A stretch of 64,000 bases of DNA from Aralia elata (lineage: Eukaryota; Streptophyta; Magnoliopsida; Apiales; Araliaceae): the NCBI GenBank assembly GCA_034770075.1, contig CM068384.1, positions 40,707,182-40,771,181 on the forward strand, given 5' to 3'. Of this stretch, positions 35,601 to 47,737 are shown piece after piece. A model generated the notes under the pieces. It made no database searches. It worked only from the letters and a program-made list of their open reading frames with translations, and had not been told where the DNA came from. Position 1 is the first letter of the stretch. Every line of letters begins with the position of its first letter. Both the position numbers and the translations under genes were made by a program.

Positions 35601-36854
35601 CCGAAATAGAACTTAAAAGATTTAATCGTTAAACGCTTATTTGTCTACATAAACTTATAATCGTGTAGGATTTACGACGAACGTTTAAACCGTTATATTA
35701 ACTGTAAAAGATATACGAGGCAAGTCTTCTAACCTTGTTACATTTAACCAAGTCTATTACATCTTGCTATCAATTATTGTGAAGTTATTGCTTCTTGTTC
35801 AACATAACTTAAGAAATGAATCATTATTCATATATTGTTTATTCGAGCGTAAATTGTTGTGTCAAACTAAATTGTTTTGGTACGACATCTTATACTGAGA
35901 AATGGAACACCATGATGTAAGGTGAACTGAAACACCTAGATATAAGGTGTCGGTAAATGTTGATTATATATCGACACAAAATTGTAGGATGATATGCATA
36001 CTTCTAGGATATTGGTTAGGTTGATCCCCTACCAGATATCCGAAATCAAATGGTTCTAAGTCATTGAAGACTGATAGATCTTATTGAAATATATGGTTCG
36101 TGTACAGAACCCTCAGTTATACATCATTGACATCTTTTAAATCAAACAGATTGTGTTTATATTTTCAAATGAACTTGCTGAGCATTTGTAGCTCATTCTT
36201 GCATATATCTTCTTTTGTAGTTTTAAATGATAATCCCGGCACTTCTGGGACAGACAAAGGAAAAGGACATGTTTACTAGTTTTATTTACTGTTTTTGAAT
36301 AATTCAAGTCTTTTATAAGGCTTTGTTGTAATAACTTAGTACTGAGATCGATGTAACCGAACTTAATGATATGTAATATATTATCATCCTTTATTACATC
36401 GAATACGTTATACTCTGATCTTTACTTTCTTTAGCATAGTTGTACTAAGTAAATACAGTATCTATACGAACTATACATCTGAATGAGGGTATTTAAATGA
36501 TACTGGGAGTTCTGTAAGCGCTGAGGTTACACTTAATGAGCGCCGGTAAGGTGCCACCTTTACCGGAATGCGCCCCTCAGTTCCAAGAACAATCTTATCA
36601 TTAATACTGTGAATGTCAGATAGATAGGGAATATCAATATGAAAGAAGTATTCATGATATATGAATCTATACATCCAAGTGAGGGCATCCAAACACAGAT
36701 AACGTTCTGGTAGGAATTATCATCTGTTATGGGATACTATGAACCTTGGATAGATAGAAGTCATATTTTATTGAATATTTATAGTTGTATAGTTTCACGT
36801 GAGCACCAGATCTGCTACAGGGAAGTGTAGAGAATTTGGGGGCGTCACAGAACA

Positions 36855-37500
36855 CGCAGGTATGCAAAGTCTATTTTCACGAAATAAAAACCCATCAATT
36901 TTAAAATACTTACCCACCGCATTCTTTTCACAAGACTTATACTCTTCACAAAAATCATGTTCTAAAGCATATAATTCCTTAATTTGTTCAAAACCAAGTA
37001 ATTTTACATCAAGAGTAGACAATAACACATACCTCCTTGAAAGAGCATCTGCAACGATATTCTCTTTATCTTGCTTGTATCGAATGACATATGGAAATGT
37101 CTCGATGAACTCCATCCATCGTGCATGTCTCTTGTTCAATTTGTACTGACCCTCTAAGTACTTCAATGATTCATGATCAGTGTGAATCACGAACTCTTTA
37201 GGCCAAAGGTAGTGTTTCCATGTTTCCAACGCTCGAACCAATGCATATAACTCTTTGTCATAAGTAGGATAGTTTAGAGCTACCCCACTTAATTTCTCGC
37301 TAAAGTACGCCACTGGTTTTCCTTCCTGCATCAACACAGCTCCAATCTCTAAACCTGAAGCATCACATTCAATCTCAAAAGTTTTAGCAAAGTTAGGTAA
37401 AATAATTAAAGGAGCGTTAGTCAATTTATCTTTAATCAAATTAAACGTCTTTTCCTATTTATCACCCCACTTGAATCCCAAACTCTTTTTGATGACTTCT
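36855..37500 (-). pseudogene. C1 RNase H
   Basis: Open minus-strand stretch from 37439. RNase H landmarks: [18 protein letters not shown] (first catalytic Asp), [32 protein letters not shown] and [15 protein letters not shown]. It degrades RNA in RNA-DNA hybrids during cDNA synthesis. The C-terminal end at CIPACS is cut by the solo LTR; the last residues of the open frame beyond it come from the LTR. Confidence 0.88.
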
Positions 37501-38290
37501 GTTAGTGGTGTTGTGATGTCGCTAAAATTATGTACGAAGCGTCGATAGAAACTCGCGAGTCCATGAAAGCTACGAACTCGACTTACATTCGTAGGACTCG
37601 GTCAATCTCGGATAGCACGTATCTTCTCCTCATCAACCTGTACTCCTTGTGAACTAACAATAAAGCTAAGGAACACAATTCTATCCGTATAAAACGTGCA
37701 TTTATCCATGTTAGCAAACAACTTTTCCTTTTGAAGTACCTCTAAAACAGATTTCAAATGTAAAACATGTTCACCCAAGTTTTTGCTATAAATCAAGATA
37801 TCATCAAAATATACAACTATAAATTTTTCAATGAATGGACGCAAAACATGATTCATTAATCGCATGAAAGTACTAGGTGCATTAGTTAAACCGAAAGATA
37901 ATATTAACCACTCATATAAACCATATTTTGTTTTAAATGCAGTTTTCCACTCATCTACCTTATGCATTCTAATTTGATGATAACCACTTTTCAAGTTAAT
38001 TTTAAAAGACACAAAAGATCCATGCAATTCATCTAACATATCATCTAAGCGCGGAATGGGATGTCGATACTTTACTGTAATATTATTACCGCTCGACAAT
38101 CAATGCACATACGCCACTTCCTATCCTTCTTAGGAACTAAGATCACTGAAACTGCACATGGACTCATGATTTCCCTCATGAACCCTTTCTCCATCAATTC
38201 TCCAACTTGTTTTTGCAACTTGTTTAGAATCCAAAGCTCGCCTCACATCGCTCTTTTTTGCATATATGTTTGGTTTCCTCTCTTCTTCTT
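37501..38290 (-). pseudogene. C1 reverse transcriptase
   Basis: Main open part 38099-37602: [50 protein letters not shown], and the catalytic [13 protein letters not shown] near 37785-37805. The catalytic Asp pair is intact. Upstream, 38290-38100 holds the fingers region in several frames (CAVSVILV, KWRM). Stops and frameshifts separate it from RNase H and protease. Confidence 0.87.
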
Positions 38291-38497
38291 TCTTTTTCTC
38301 TCTTTCTTTTTCTCTCTTATTTTTCCCTCATTTTTCTTTTCTTCACTCTCTTTCTTTTGTACATAATTTTTTTGTAAGTGTAATTGATCTTCATGTACTT
38401 GTTTTGGTGACATAGGACATAAGGTAACTTTTCGTCGATTGTGAACAAAAGAGTATTCATTAGTAAAGCCATCATGTTGTACTCGCTTATCAAACTG

Positions 38498-38991
38498 TCA
38501 TGGTCTACCAAGCAATAAATGACCCGCCTGCATAGGAACCGCATCGCACAAAATTTCATCAACATACTTTCCAATCGTAAACGGAACTAATACCTGTTTG
38601 GTCACTTTAATGTCTCCACTATCATTAAGCCACTTCAATCGATGCGGATATAGATGTTTGGTTGTTGAAAGTCCCAATTTCTCGACCATAGTAGTACTCG
38701 CCACATTGGTACAACTCTCTTCGTCAATCACAACGCAGCAAATCTTCCCATGAACAAGGCATCTAGTATGAAATAAATTTTCCCGCTACTCAATAACTTC
38801 TTCCTTCACTTGCATACTAAGCGCTCTCCTTGTAACCAATACTTCTTCATGCATAGCAACCTCCGTATCATCTACCTCCTCTAATGGCGGCATAGTTTCG
38901 GCATCACTATCTTCTCCCTCGGTCTCCACCTCTCCATTGTCAAGCAACAACATAGTTCTTTGATTCGGACATTGACTTATAATATAACCCA

Positions 38992-39026
<35 letters not shown>

Positions 39027-39312
39027 CGACTAAAAGAAGGTTGTTCATTTTTACCTTGCATTCCCCATGTAGTCGTTTCTTCTTAAGCTCCATCTTTGGC
39101 TTGTTCATGGCTGGTTTCTTGACGCGCTTTCCAACATTAGGTTTCCATGATGAACCCGAGTTAGACATCGATCGTTAGCCACCTTTCCTCTTAAGTTGTT
39201 TCTCAATCTTGATAGCCATATGTACCATGTCTTCTAATTCCATATAGTGTTGTCGTTCAACCAAATCTAATATCTCCCAATTTAACCCTGTTGAAAATCT
39301 AGCCATCGTCGA
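38498..39312 (-). pseudogene. C1 gag C-terminus and protease
   Basis: Protease part 38731-38498 with NVASTTMVEKLGL, VTKQVLVPFTIGKY and AGHLLLGRP. The active-site motif, usually DGGSC in this family, reads DEESC, so both Gly are replaced by Glu and the enzyme is probably dead. Upstream gag 39061-38786 has one CCHC knuckle, CFKCQGMGYIISQC, with the His replaced by Tyr. 39312-39175 encodes [10 protein letters not shown] and [15 protein letters not shown]. It joins the gag part at 52224 across T2. Confidence 0.83.
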
Positions 39313-40676
39313 TGTGACACCCCCAAATTCGGGTACCAATACCTCGAATCTGGTGCTCACGATAAATTACATCCATACACCTCTAAATAATATGAATCAA
39401 CTAAATGTGGAATAAATAAACATATGTTGTTCATTACAAAAGGTTTACTACGGTTCCAAGGTCTATAACCTTAAATAAATACATCACGGAATACAATAAT
39501 AATATAAAACGATTCCACGATTACATAACGGGATAGTACATATAACTATTCCTTAAGCTTTCCTTTGCCTTTGTCCGCTTTGGAACTCCCCGGCTTAACT
39601 ACAATAGGTTCATGATATAGCAAGGGTGAGCAACTACTTTGCTCAGCAAGTTTAAAATGAATAAGGAAGATATATCATGAATGAATGAGAATAATAATCG
39701 CATAGTTCAACAATTTAAGAACATTGAAGAAATAGCTGGCAATATAATCAAAGCTCAAATAACATAATGAATATTGATTATTTACTGCTGAGTGGTCCAA
39801 TAGACCATGAACGTTTTGGCCAAAGGATCAGTCATTCAACCAACCCATTTAAACGCCTGGCCCGTCAGTAGTACTTGAGGGGATCAGTCTCTCGTACCCT
39901 ATGTATATGCATAACATTTAGCTCTGACTGCATCGAATAACCGACACATTATAATCCCCTAATAAGGGTTGCTCTCTCAGTCCAAGAATCCATACCAACA
40001 ATCGGTTTGGATATCTTTTAAAATAATAACCTGTACATGTCTAGCCGAAACAAATAACGTAGACTATTTCCTTAAACAATTCATGAATGAAGAACTTAAA
40101 CGTTTCATAGTCCAACAACAGATAATGAATGCAAATGCACAAGGTGCGAATATCAATAATTATCTTGGATGTGGAGTAATTTACAATAATTAATCCACTA
40201 ATATAATTAGAAAGTAATAACTCGTTTTGAGTCATGAAACTTGCAACAATATACAACATTTGTATAAAATAGGAAACCTGCTCAAGTATAATTCGAGTAA
40301 GGTTAGGGAAAACTTGCAATAATATAGAGTACTTGCTCAACCAATAAATAACTCGCACAATAAATGAGAATTGTACGGTTGAGAAAACCTGCCCAATATT
40401 AAATTGAGTTAGGGTAAGGAAACTTACCTGATGCGCTGCTATAATATTACAACTCATGCTCCTTAATAACCTACACAATTAAGTACATATTCACATAATA
40501 ATTAGTCACATACTGGATGCCAAATAATGATTTATACTACTCTATATTAAAATCGTCCTAACGATTTGTCACATAAGGACTAGGTTCAAAACAGACGCTG
40601 CATCATTAGAAGATATTGATTGCCACTACGACTACCCAGTCGGGGGTCTCGCTCCCCGGTGAGCAAGCGGCTGCCT

Positions 40677-40720
40677 AGCTCACCGGTGAGCTGGCGGGGT
40701 CTAAGGGGGCAGCGCCCCCT
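40677..40720. repeat. Perfect palindrome and hairpin pair in T2 LTR
   Basis: AGCTCACCGGTGAGCT (40677-40692) is a perfect 16-nt palindrome; AGGGGGC-AGC-GCCCCCT (40704-40720) is a perfect 7-bp stem. The hairpin is intact in the other LTR (50183-50199); the palindrome has one change there. Confidence 0.9.
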
Positions 40721-40944
40721 GGAAGCCAAACGAAATATGAAACCAGGTTATTCAATTTATGCCTAAGACAACACGACTTTGGTTGACATTTAATATACAA
40801 TTAAGCAATTAAGGTTAAGGTTTAACAAGGTATAAATAACTAACTTGTTCAATCATTTAGGATAAAAATATAAGTGTTGGACCCGCTGAAAAGAATTCAT
40901 TAGGTCCGACCCGACTCGACCCGACCCGGTCCAGACACGGAGTT

Positions 40945-41139
40945 GACGCTACAGCGTGAGGCTCATTACTAGAGCTCACACTGCGGCGTGAGTCCCGTGT
41001 CCTGACTCTGCCGCGTGGCGTCGCTGCGGCGTGAAGCTTCGTATTAGAAGCCACGCTGCAGCGTGAGCTCCGGTTCCTGTCCTCTGCCACGTGGCGTTGT
41101 GACGTCGGCTGTTAGGCTTATGAGTGACGCTGCGGCGTC
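40945..41139. repeat. GC palindrome array in T2 3' LTR
   Basis: Six variants of (C/G)ACGC-TGC(A/G)-GCGT(G/C). Perfect copies at 41052-41065 (CACGCTGCAGCGTG) and 41126-41139 (GACGCTGCGGCGTC). The array recurs at about 50440-50640 in the 5' LTR. Confidence 0.88.
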
Positions 41140-42730
41140 ACTCTCCAGTACCCGGATTCTGGGTTTGATCCCAAGTTGCGATTCCGACCTCCGGTCACTC
41201 CAACCTTCATATCTCCTCCTACACACGTTCAAATCGGTCCATTTCGGACTCTATGGACTCCTAACTCATGCGGCTACAACATATCAAAAATGCAGAGCTA
41301 CCCATTAACAATAACAAGTCCAAATATTTGATCAAAGTACAAAGTTATTGCACTATTTTCATGTTCTTGGTGTTCTTCACCAAAATCAACACCAAATCTT
41401 CGTTTTAAATCTTTTTACTCCATTCCAACTGGGTTAGCTTCATAACCCATGGAACTACAATATATAGCAACAAATAAAATTAACAAAAGCAAAATCGTGG
41501 TTCTACAGTCCTCTAAAATAGTCTGAATGTCCAAGTTCATGTCCAAAGTTCATTGTTCTTGCTCCATTAAGCAAAGGTACGGATTTGTTCCATTTTTGTT
41601 CCACTTTGATGTTATTAATGGCTTATATAACCTCTTAACAACATTTACAAACAATCATAACAAACAAAAACACCAAGAATCGCCATAAATCCGACCCACA
41701 AGCTTAAGAGCTCAAAACTAAGAAAAACTTGAAAAACTTAACAAGAAATCGAATGGAAAGGATTTGGTTGGTGTTTACCTCTGTAAATCCTTCCTAGATG
41801 ATTAAGAAGTTCGGCTAGGCTTGATTTTGAGGGTTCTTCTTGCTTGGATTCTCTTCTTCCTCCACCCGTGCCTTCTTCTTCTTCCTCCTTTCTTTTTCCG
41901 GCGACTCTCTTCCCTTTTTCCGGCAACTTCCTCCTTCTTCCTTCTTCCTTCTTCTTCAGCTCTTTCTCTCTCTCTCTCTATCTGCTGAAGCAACTTGGAA
42001 TGATTTGGGAGTTGAATGAGGAGCCGATGGAATGGGGAGAGAAGGAATGGTTTGAGAGAAGTCGAGGAGTAGTTTCGGGAGAAAATGGGTTCGTTGCTCA
42101 AGGTTGTCCAACCATTTCGAATGTTTGCCGACAACTCCCTTCATGCTCTCATTTGATTGGTCTAAATCGGTGGGTTGGTTCCCTCTTGGAGTAACAAGCC
42201 AAAATAAATACCCAAATACACCAAAATTATATCCGAATACTCCCACTTTTGTACCCAATTTGATAAATAACTCTACCCAAAATTAAAATGGGTATTACCA
42301 TAATTATTGGGATGGGCAAAAATAATTATTATCGGATTTGTCTATTTATTTGGAAGACCCATATTATACATTTCGGATACGGATAAAATCACGTATTAGC
42401 TCAAATAAAATTTTCGACGCTTGGAAAAATTATTCGTACGCACACATGTATTAACAAAATTATTCAACATCGAAAAAGACAAAAAATGTATCTGGCATGA
42501 ATAGTTCCTCGGGAAACGTGTCCGGTGAATAGTGATTTATCGACGCTACGCGAAATCAATCATTCACTTAAACAAACTATAACACGTAAATTTTCATGCA
42601 TTCACATAACCCAGGTTGTCACACAACCTTTAAATACGTAACACAAAATAATATTAATAAAATATAATATATTCATTAATATTCAAAAATTTAAATTACA
42701 AGGCAAAATCCAAAATTCCCGGTCGTTACA

Positions 42731-42746
42731 TCCTCCCCCCTAAAAG
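42731..42746 (-). promoter_or_regulatory. T2 polypurine tract
   Basis: Minus strand TCTTTTAGGGGGGAGGA abuts LTR start TGTAACGACC. Confidence 0.9.
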
Positions 42747-42799
42747 AATTCTGTCCCCAGAATTTCAACCTAGGGGCGGAAAATCTTAACAAAGGTTCA

Positions 42800-44020
42800 C
42801 TCAAAAAGATGCGGATAATTCTACCTCTTCTTTTCTTCTAGTTCCCACGTGACTTCTTCAGTTGCGTGGTTCCTCCAAAGTACTTTGACCGAATGGATGA
42901 CCTTGTTTCATAACGTCTGCTCCTTCTTATCTAATATTTGGACAGGAATCCCTTCATATGACAAGTCTTTCTCAACTTGAATTGGTTCATAGGATATCAC
43001 ATGCTTGTAGTCAGGTTTATATGGCCGCAACACAGAAACGTGAAACACATTGTGAATGTGCTCAAGTTCAGGAGGTAGAGCTACCTCGTACGCCACTTCA
43101 CCTACCCTCTTTAAAACTTCAAAAGGTCCTACGAACCTGGGACTCAATTTCCCCTTCTTTCTAAATCTGATCTTCCCCTTCCAGGGAGATACCTTCAAAA
43201 ACACAAAGTTGTCAACTTCAAAGTCTCGTTTCTGATGATGCAAGTCGGCGTATTTCCTTTGTCGATCCTGAGCCGCTACTAATCGAGCTCTTGTTACCTT
43301 GACGACATCCACAGTCTGCTGCACCAATTCATGTCCTAACAGTTTCCATTCACTGACTTCATCCCAAGACAAAGGTGTTCGACACTTCCTTCCGTATAAT
43401 GCTTCGTATGGTGGCATGCCAATACTCGCATGATAACTGTTATTATAGGCAAACTCCACCAATGGTAGGTGATCATCCTAGTTACCTTTAAAATCCATCA
43501 CACATGCTCTGAGCATGTCTTCAAGTCTATGTATCGTTCGTTCGCTTTGCCTATCCGTTTGAGGATGATATGCCGTACTTAACCTTAACTGAGTTCCCAA
43601 CCTTTCTTGTAAGCTCTTCCAGAAATTCGACGTGAAACGCGGATCTCTGTCAGATACAATAGATATCGGCACCCCATGTCATGACACAATCTCTTTCACA
43701 TATAACTTTGCTAGCTGCTCTAGATTGTACCTTATCTTGATCGGCAGAAAATGTGCAGATTTAGTTAAACGATCCACAACCACCCAGATCGCGTCGTAAC
43801 CCTTCTGAGTTGGTGGAAGCCCCGTCACAAAATCCATTGTGATATGCTCCCACTTCCACTCTGGAATCTCCAGCGGTTGTAGCAGTCCACCTGGTTTTTG
43901 ATGTTCTGCTTTTACCCTCTGACATGTCAAACATCGCCCAACGCATTCCGCGACCTCCCTCTTCATGTTCGGCCACCAGAAGTGTTGGCGCAAAATCCTG
44001 ATACATCTTAGTACTACCAA
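42800..44020 (-). pseudogene. T2 integrase and chromodomain
   Basis: Same domain order as T1: zinc finger [20 protein letters not shown], core with [27 protein letters not shown] and [18 protein letters not shown]-terminal region, and chromodomain (VLWRNHATEE, WELEEKK). Breaks: a frameshift before the zinc finger near 44000, TGA at about 43679 (CGA in T1), TAG at about 43478 (Trp in related copies), TGA at 42908 and a further TAG near 42830. The chromodomain itself contains two stops. Confidence 0.9.
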
Positions 44021-45158
44021 GGTGTATCGAATACCTTGTAGAATGAGCTTCTTGCAAAATCTCTTCTCTCAACTCTGGAACCATCGGTATCCAGATCCTC
44101 CCTTCAAACCTTAGCAGTCCCATGCTATCAGTTTTGTACTTCAATTCCTCTCCATCTAAGATTCGCTTCTTTATGGCAACACATGCATCATCCTTTTCTT
44201 GAGCCTCCTTTATCTTGTCTAATAAGGTCGGACTCGCCTCCACTGCGAATAGCTTCTCGTCTACATTTGTCGGATACTTGACTTCCAACTCCAGCCTTTC
44301 CATATCCTTAATCAGTTCCTCCTGAGCTGTCAGCATCATCAACTTATCTCTGCCCTTCCTACTTAGAGCATCAACTACCACATTAACTTTACCGGGATGG
44401 TACAGAATTTCACAATCATAGTCCTTGATCAACTCCAACCATCGCCTCTGTCTCATGTTTAGCTCCTTCTGAGTGAAGATATACTTCAGACTTTTGTGGT
44501 CTGTGTATATCTCACACTTCTCCCCATACAGATAGTGCCTCCAAATCTTCAGAGCAAACACCATTGCCACTAGTTCTAGGTTATGAGTCGGATATCCCTT
44601 CTCATAGTCTTTCAGCTGTCGTGACGCGTACGCAATGACCTTCCCATGTTGCATCAATATGCACCCAAGGCCTTTGTGTGACGCATCACTGTACACCACA
44701 AATCCCCCTGTATTATCGGGTAGGGATAACACAGGTGCTTCACTAAGTTTCTTCTTTAACTCCAAGAAACTCTCTTCGCACTTATCCGTCCATACAAACT
44801 TCACAGTCTTCCTTGTCAAATTTGTCAATGGTGTCACTATCTTTGAAAAGTTCTGAATAAAGCTCCGATAGTAACCTGTTAATCCCAAGAAACTTCGGAC
44901 TTTTGTCGGCGTCTTTGGCTGTTCCCAGTTTATTACTGCCTCCACGTTTGCAGGGTCCACTGATACACCATCCTTGTCAATTACGTGCCCCAAAAACTGC
45001 ACCCTTTGTAGCCAAAATTCACACTTGAAAAACTTTGCATATAGTTTCTCCCTTCTCAGCGTTTCCAAGGCTATTCTCAAATGCTCAACATGTTCCTCCT
45101 CCGTCTTCGAGTAAACTAGAATGTCATCTATGAAAACGACAACAAATTTATCTAGGTA
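44001..45158 (-). pseudogene. T2 RT catalytic region, RNase H
   Basis: The open stretch from 45080 encodes [20 protein letters not shown] (RT thumb side), RNase [26 protein letters not shown] and the linker to integrase. The FIDDILVYS catalytic motif lies just upstream near 45110-45130, in frame, after the in-frame TAA at 45159. The end runs out of frame near 44000. Very similar to the T1 segment 1665-2840. Confidence 0.9.
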
Positions 45159-46463
45159 TTACTTGAACACTCTGTTCATCATGTCTATAAATGCTGCTGG
45201 CGCGTTCGTCAGCCCAAACGACATCACCAAAAACTCAAAGTATCCATGTCGAGTTCTGAATGCTGTCTTTGCAATATCTTCCTGCCTCACCTTCAGTTGG
45301 TGATACCCTGTCCTCAAGTCAATCTTTGAAAAGTACTTCGCTCCCTTTAATTGGTCACACAAATCATCAATTCTAGGCAGCGAATACTTGTTCTTAATCG
45401 TGACTTTGTTCAACTCCCGATAGTCGATACAAAGCCTCAGTGATCCGTCTTTCTTCTTTACAAACAGCACTGGTGCTCCCCACGGAGATACACTCGGACG
45501 AATATACCCCTTATCTAGTAATTCCTGCAGTTGAACCATCAGTTCTTTCATCTCCACTAGTGCCGTCCTATATGGTGCCTTCGAGATCGATACGGTTCCC
45601 GGTACCAAATCGATTACAAACTCGACCTCTCTGTCCGGTGGTAAACCCGGTAACTCATTTGGAAAAACATCAGGGAATTCCCTTACTACAGGTATCTGAC
45701 CCAGCTCACCCTCTACTCTTCGAGTATCAACCACGTGAGCCAGATAACCTATGCAACCCTTTCTAAGCAATCTCCTTGCTTGCATCATCGTTAGACAACA
45801 AGATTGTCTAGGCGATTTACTACCGTAGAATACGACCTTCGACTTATCCGGAGCCTTCAGGTGTACACATTTCTTCTGGCAGTCAATCACAGCTCCATGA
45901 TTAGACAACCAATCCATTCCAAGGATAACATCAAATTCTCCTAGTCGTATCGGAATCAAATTTACGCCTAAATTATATCCTCTTATTTCAGCATAGCAAT
46001 TTCTATGAATATGTTCTACAAGAATAACTTCCTTATTAGCTACTTCCACATACATTGGATTCTCTAATTTCTCACAAGGTAAATTTAACCGTTTAGCAAA
46101 ATCTTCCGAAACAAAGGAACAGGTAGCGCCCGAATCAAATAATACATATGCACTGATATTGTTGATCAAAATAATACCTGACACCACGTCCTTCGACTCC
46201 ACCGCATCCTGTACAGTCATGTTGAAAGTGCGTGTCGTTGGTCTGTTGGTTTGGCTAGCTGGCCCTCCAATGTTCAGCCTGTTGTTGTTGCTATTGTTGT
46301 TATTCCTATTGCCACTTATTGCATCCCCCTTCCTTTTTGGGCAATCCTTAATTTGATGATCTGATGCCCCACATGAGAAATATCCTGCTTTCTTTCCCTT
46401 TGGGCATTGAGGAGCAAAGTGCCCCTGTTGCCCATAGTTGAAACAAACCCCTTTTACTTTCAT
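45159..46463 (-). pseudogene. T2 protease and N-terminal RT
   Basis: Contains two zinc knuckles ([14 protein letters not shown], where Tyr replaces the second Cys, and [13 protein letters not shown]), the protease [14 protein letters not shown] near 46130, [16 protein letters not shown], the RT fingers [21 protein letters not shown] and [17 protein letters not shown], and stops at TAA 45159 before the catalytic motif. A 2-bp GA expansion near 46465 separates it from gag. Confidence 0.92.
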
Positions 46464-47335
46464 GCACTCTCTCCAGAGTGATTCTTTCCATAATTATTGC
46501 ACTTATTACCCTTCTTAATCTCTCATCCGGACTTGTTGCCCCCGAAAGATTGGCTATTACTCCATTTCCTTTTATTCGGGTTACTTCCCCCGCTGCTTCC
46601 TCCCTTGCTTCCTTCGTGACCCTTCTTTTTGTCTTGATTGAACTTTGCTAGAGCCTCGTTGCCTCCTTCGGCGATGATGGCCCTTTCCAACAGCGTAGAA
46701 AATGTGTCAATCCTTAAAACTGCCACCCTACTATACACCCACGGTTTCAGGCCTAATTCAAATCTCCTTGCCTTTCTGGCTTCAGTGTCTACCTGGTGAG
46801 GTGCAAATCGGGCTAACTCATTAAATTTTGCCGCGTACTCCGCGACTGATATGTTCCCCTACTTCAGCTTCAGAAACTTCACCTCCATGTTCTGCTGCAT
46901 ATTCTCCGGGAAATAGTTCTCGAATAATAACTCCTTAAAACATTCCCATTGTATCACACCATCTCCAGCATGACTTTTGTTGGCCTTCCACCAATAGTTA
47001 GCTTCACTTTTCATCATAAAGGTGGCGAACCCTGTCTTATGTTCTTCGGCCACCCTGGCAACCTCGAACACTTTTTCTATTTCTTCGATCCAGATTTGGG
47101 CTTCGATCGGGTCTAGTATTCCCCTGAACTCGGGAGGTCCTACTAGTTTAAAGTCCTTGAAACTAGCCAAATGTTGCGCGGGCTGTCGCTTTGGTTGTTC
47201 TCCAATAGGTGGGGGTCTATTTTACATGGCTTCTGCCAGCAACTCAACGAACGCTCTCATTGGGTCTTGTTGATTCCGTACCTCACTTTCTGACTCCTCA
47301 ACCCGTTGGTTACGCGGTCGTCCTCTTGGCGCCAT
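46464..47335 (-). pseudogene. T2 gag
   Basis: ATG at 47335 (MAPRGRPRNQR). Gag domain with FKDFKLVGPPEFRG, SEANYWWKANK and LFENYFPENM. Stops: TAA directly after a Met codon near 47223, TAG at 46859 (Gln in T1), TGA at 46523. The first zinc knuckle [11 protein letters not shown] has Tyr for the second Cys. The product would form the particle; this copy cannot make full-length Gag. Confidence 0.9.
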
Positions 47336-47737
47336 GATCTGATAAAAGAAAACCATCGACTTTTACTTATAGATCTAGGTCTTATGCAATAAGTCATTTA
47401 AGTCAGCAATTTGGAGTAAAAGCATCTATCAAACACATTTGATTTAAATAAAACAGCTACATTTATAATCATACACCACTGTTTTAATACAACATGACTC
47501 AACTTGTGGCATACTTCTATAAACGCAAAATGACATAGCCTGCCAACCATTAACTATCCCCTAACAAACAAAAGTGGGGAATAATAACCTTCCACCCCTC
47601 TATCAAAAACAAAAAAAAATTGGGGTTCAACTACTATCCCATGCACGCTACAAGTATAGGGATTTACAACATAAGTAAGCCCCTATTACAACAAAATTGG
47701 GACTAACTGTGAACAAAGTGCTAAAAAAAATAACATA
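47336..47737. other. T2 spacer between extra ORF and gag
   Basis: About 400 bp, AT-rich, no ORF or repeat noticed. Confidence 0.6.

Larger units (their letters stand above)
34186..36849 (+). mobile_element. Solo Tekay-like LTR inserted in C1 pol, TSD gaaca
   Basis: 2664 bp from TGTAATATTCTGAACC to GGGGGCGTCACA, flanked by gaaca at 34181-34185 and 36850-36854. It splits C1 pol between RNase H (CIPACS) and integrase (RELLLKE). Contains AGCTT-rich repeats (34524-34900) and a 55-bp minisatellite (35202-35600). No internal coding region. Confidence 0.92.
39313..42730 (-). repeat. T2 3' LTR
   Basis: 3418 bp. Eight differences from 48802-52218 in the first roughly 230 bp by eye. GC palindromes at 40677-40720 and 40945-41139; donor-like AG/GTAAAC at 41778. 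Low-complexity CT-rich stretch 41860-41990. Confidence 0.96.

Noticed and set aside
38280..38345. Pyrimidine-rich tract as a regulatory element in C1
   Set aside because: Simple tct-type low complexity within decayed pol; nothing else supports a function.
41738..42258. Arg/Glu/Lys-rich ORFs in the T2 LTR, also at 51315-51746
   Set aside because: CT-rich microsatellite-like LTR sequence; frames differ between the two LTRs because of indels.
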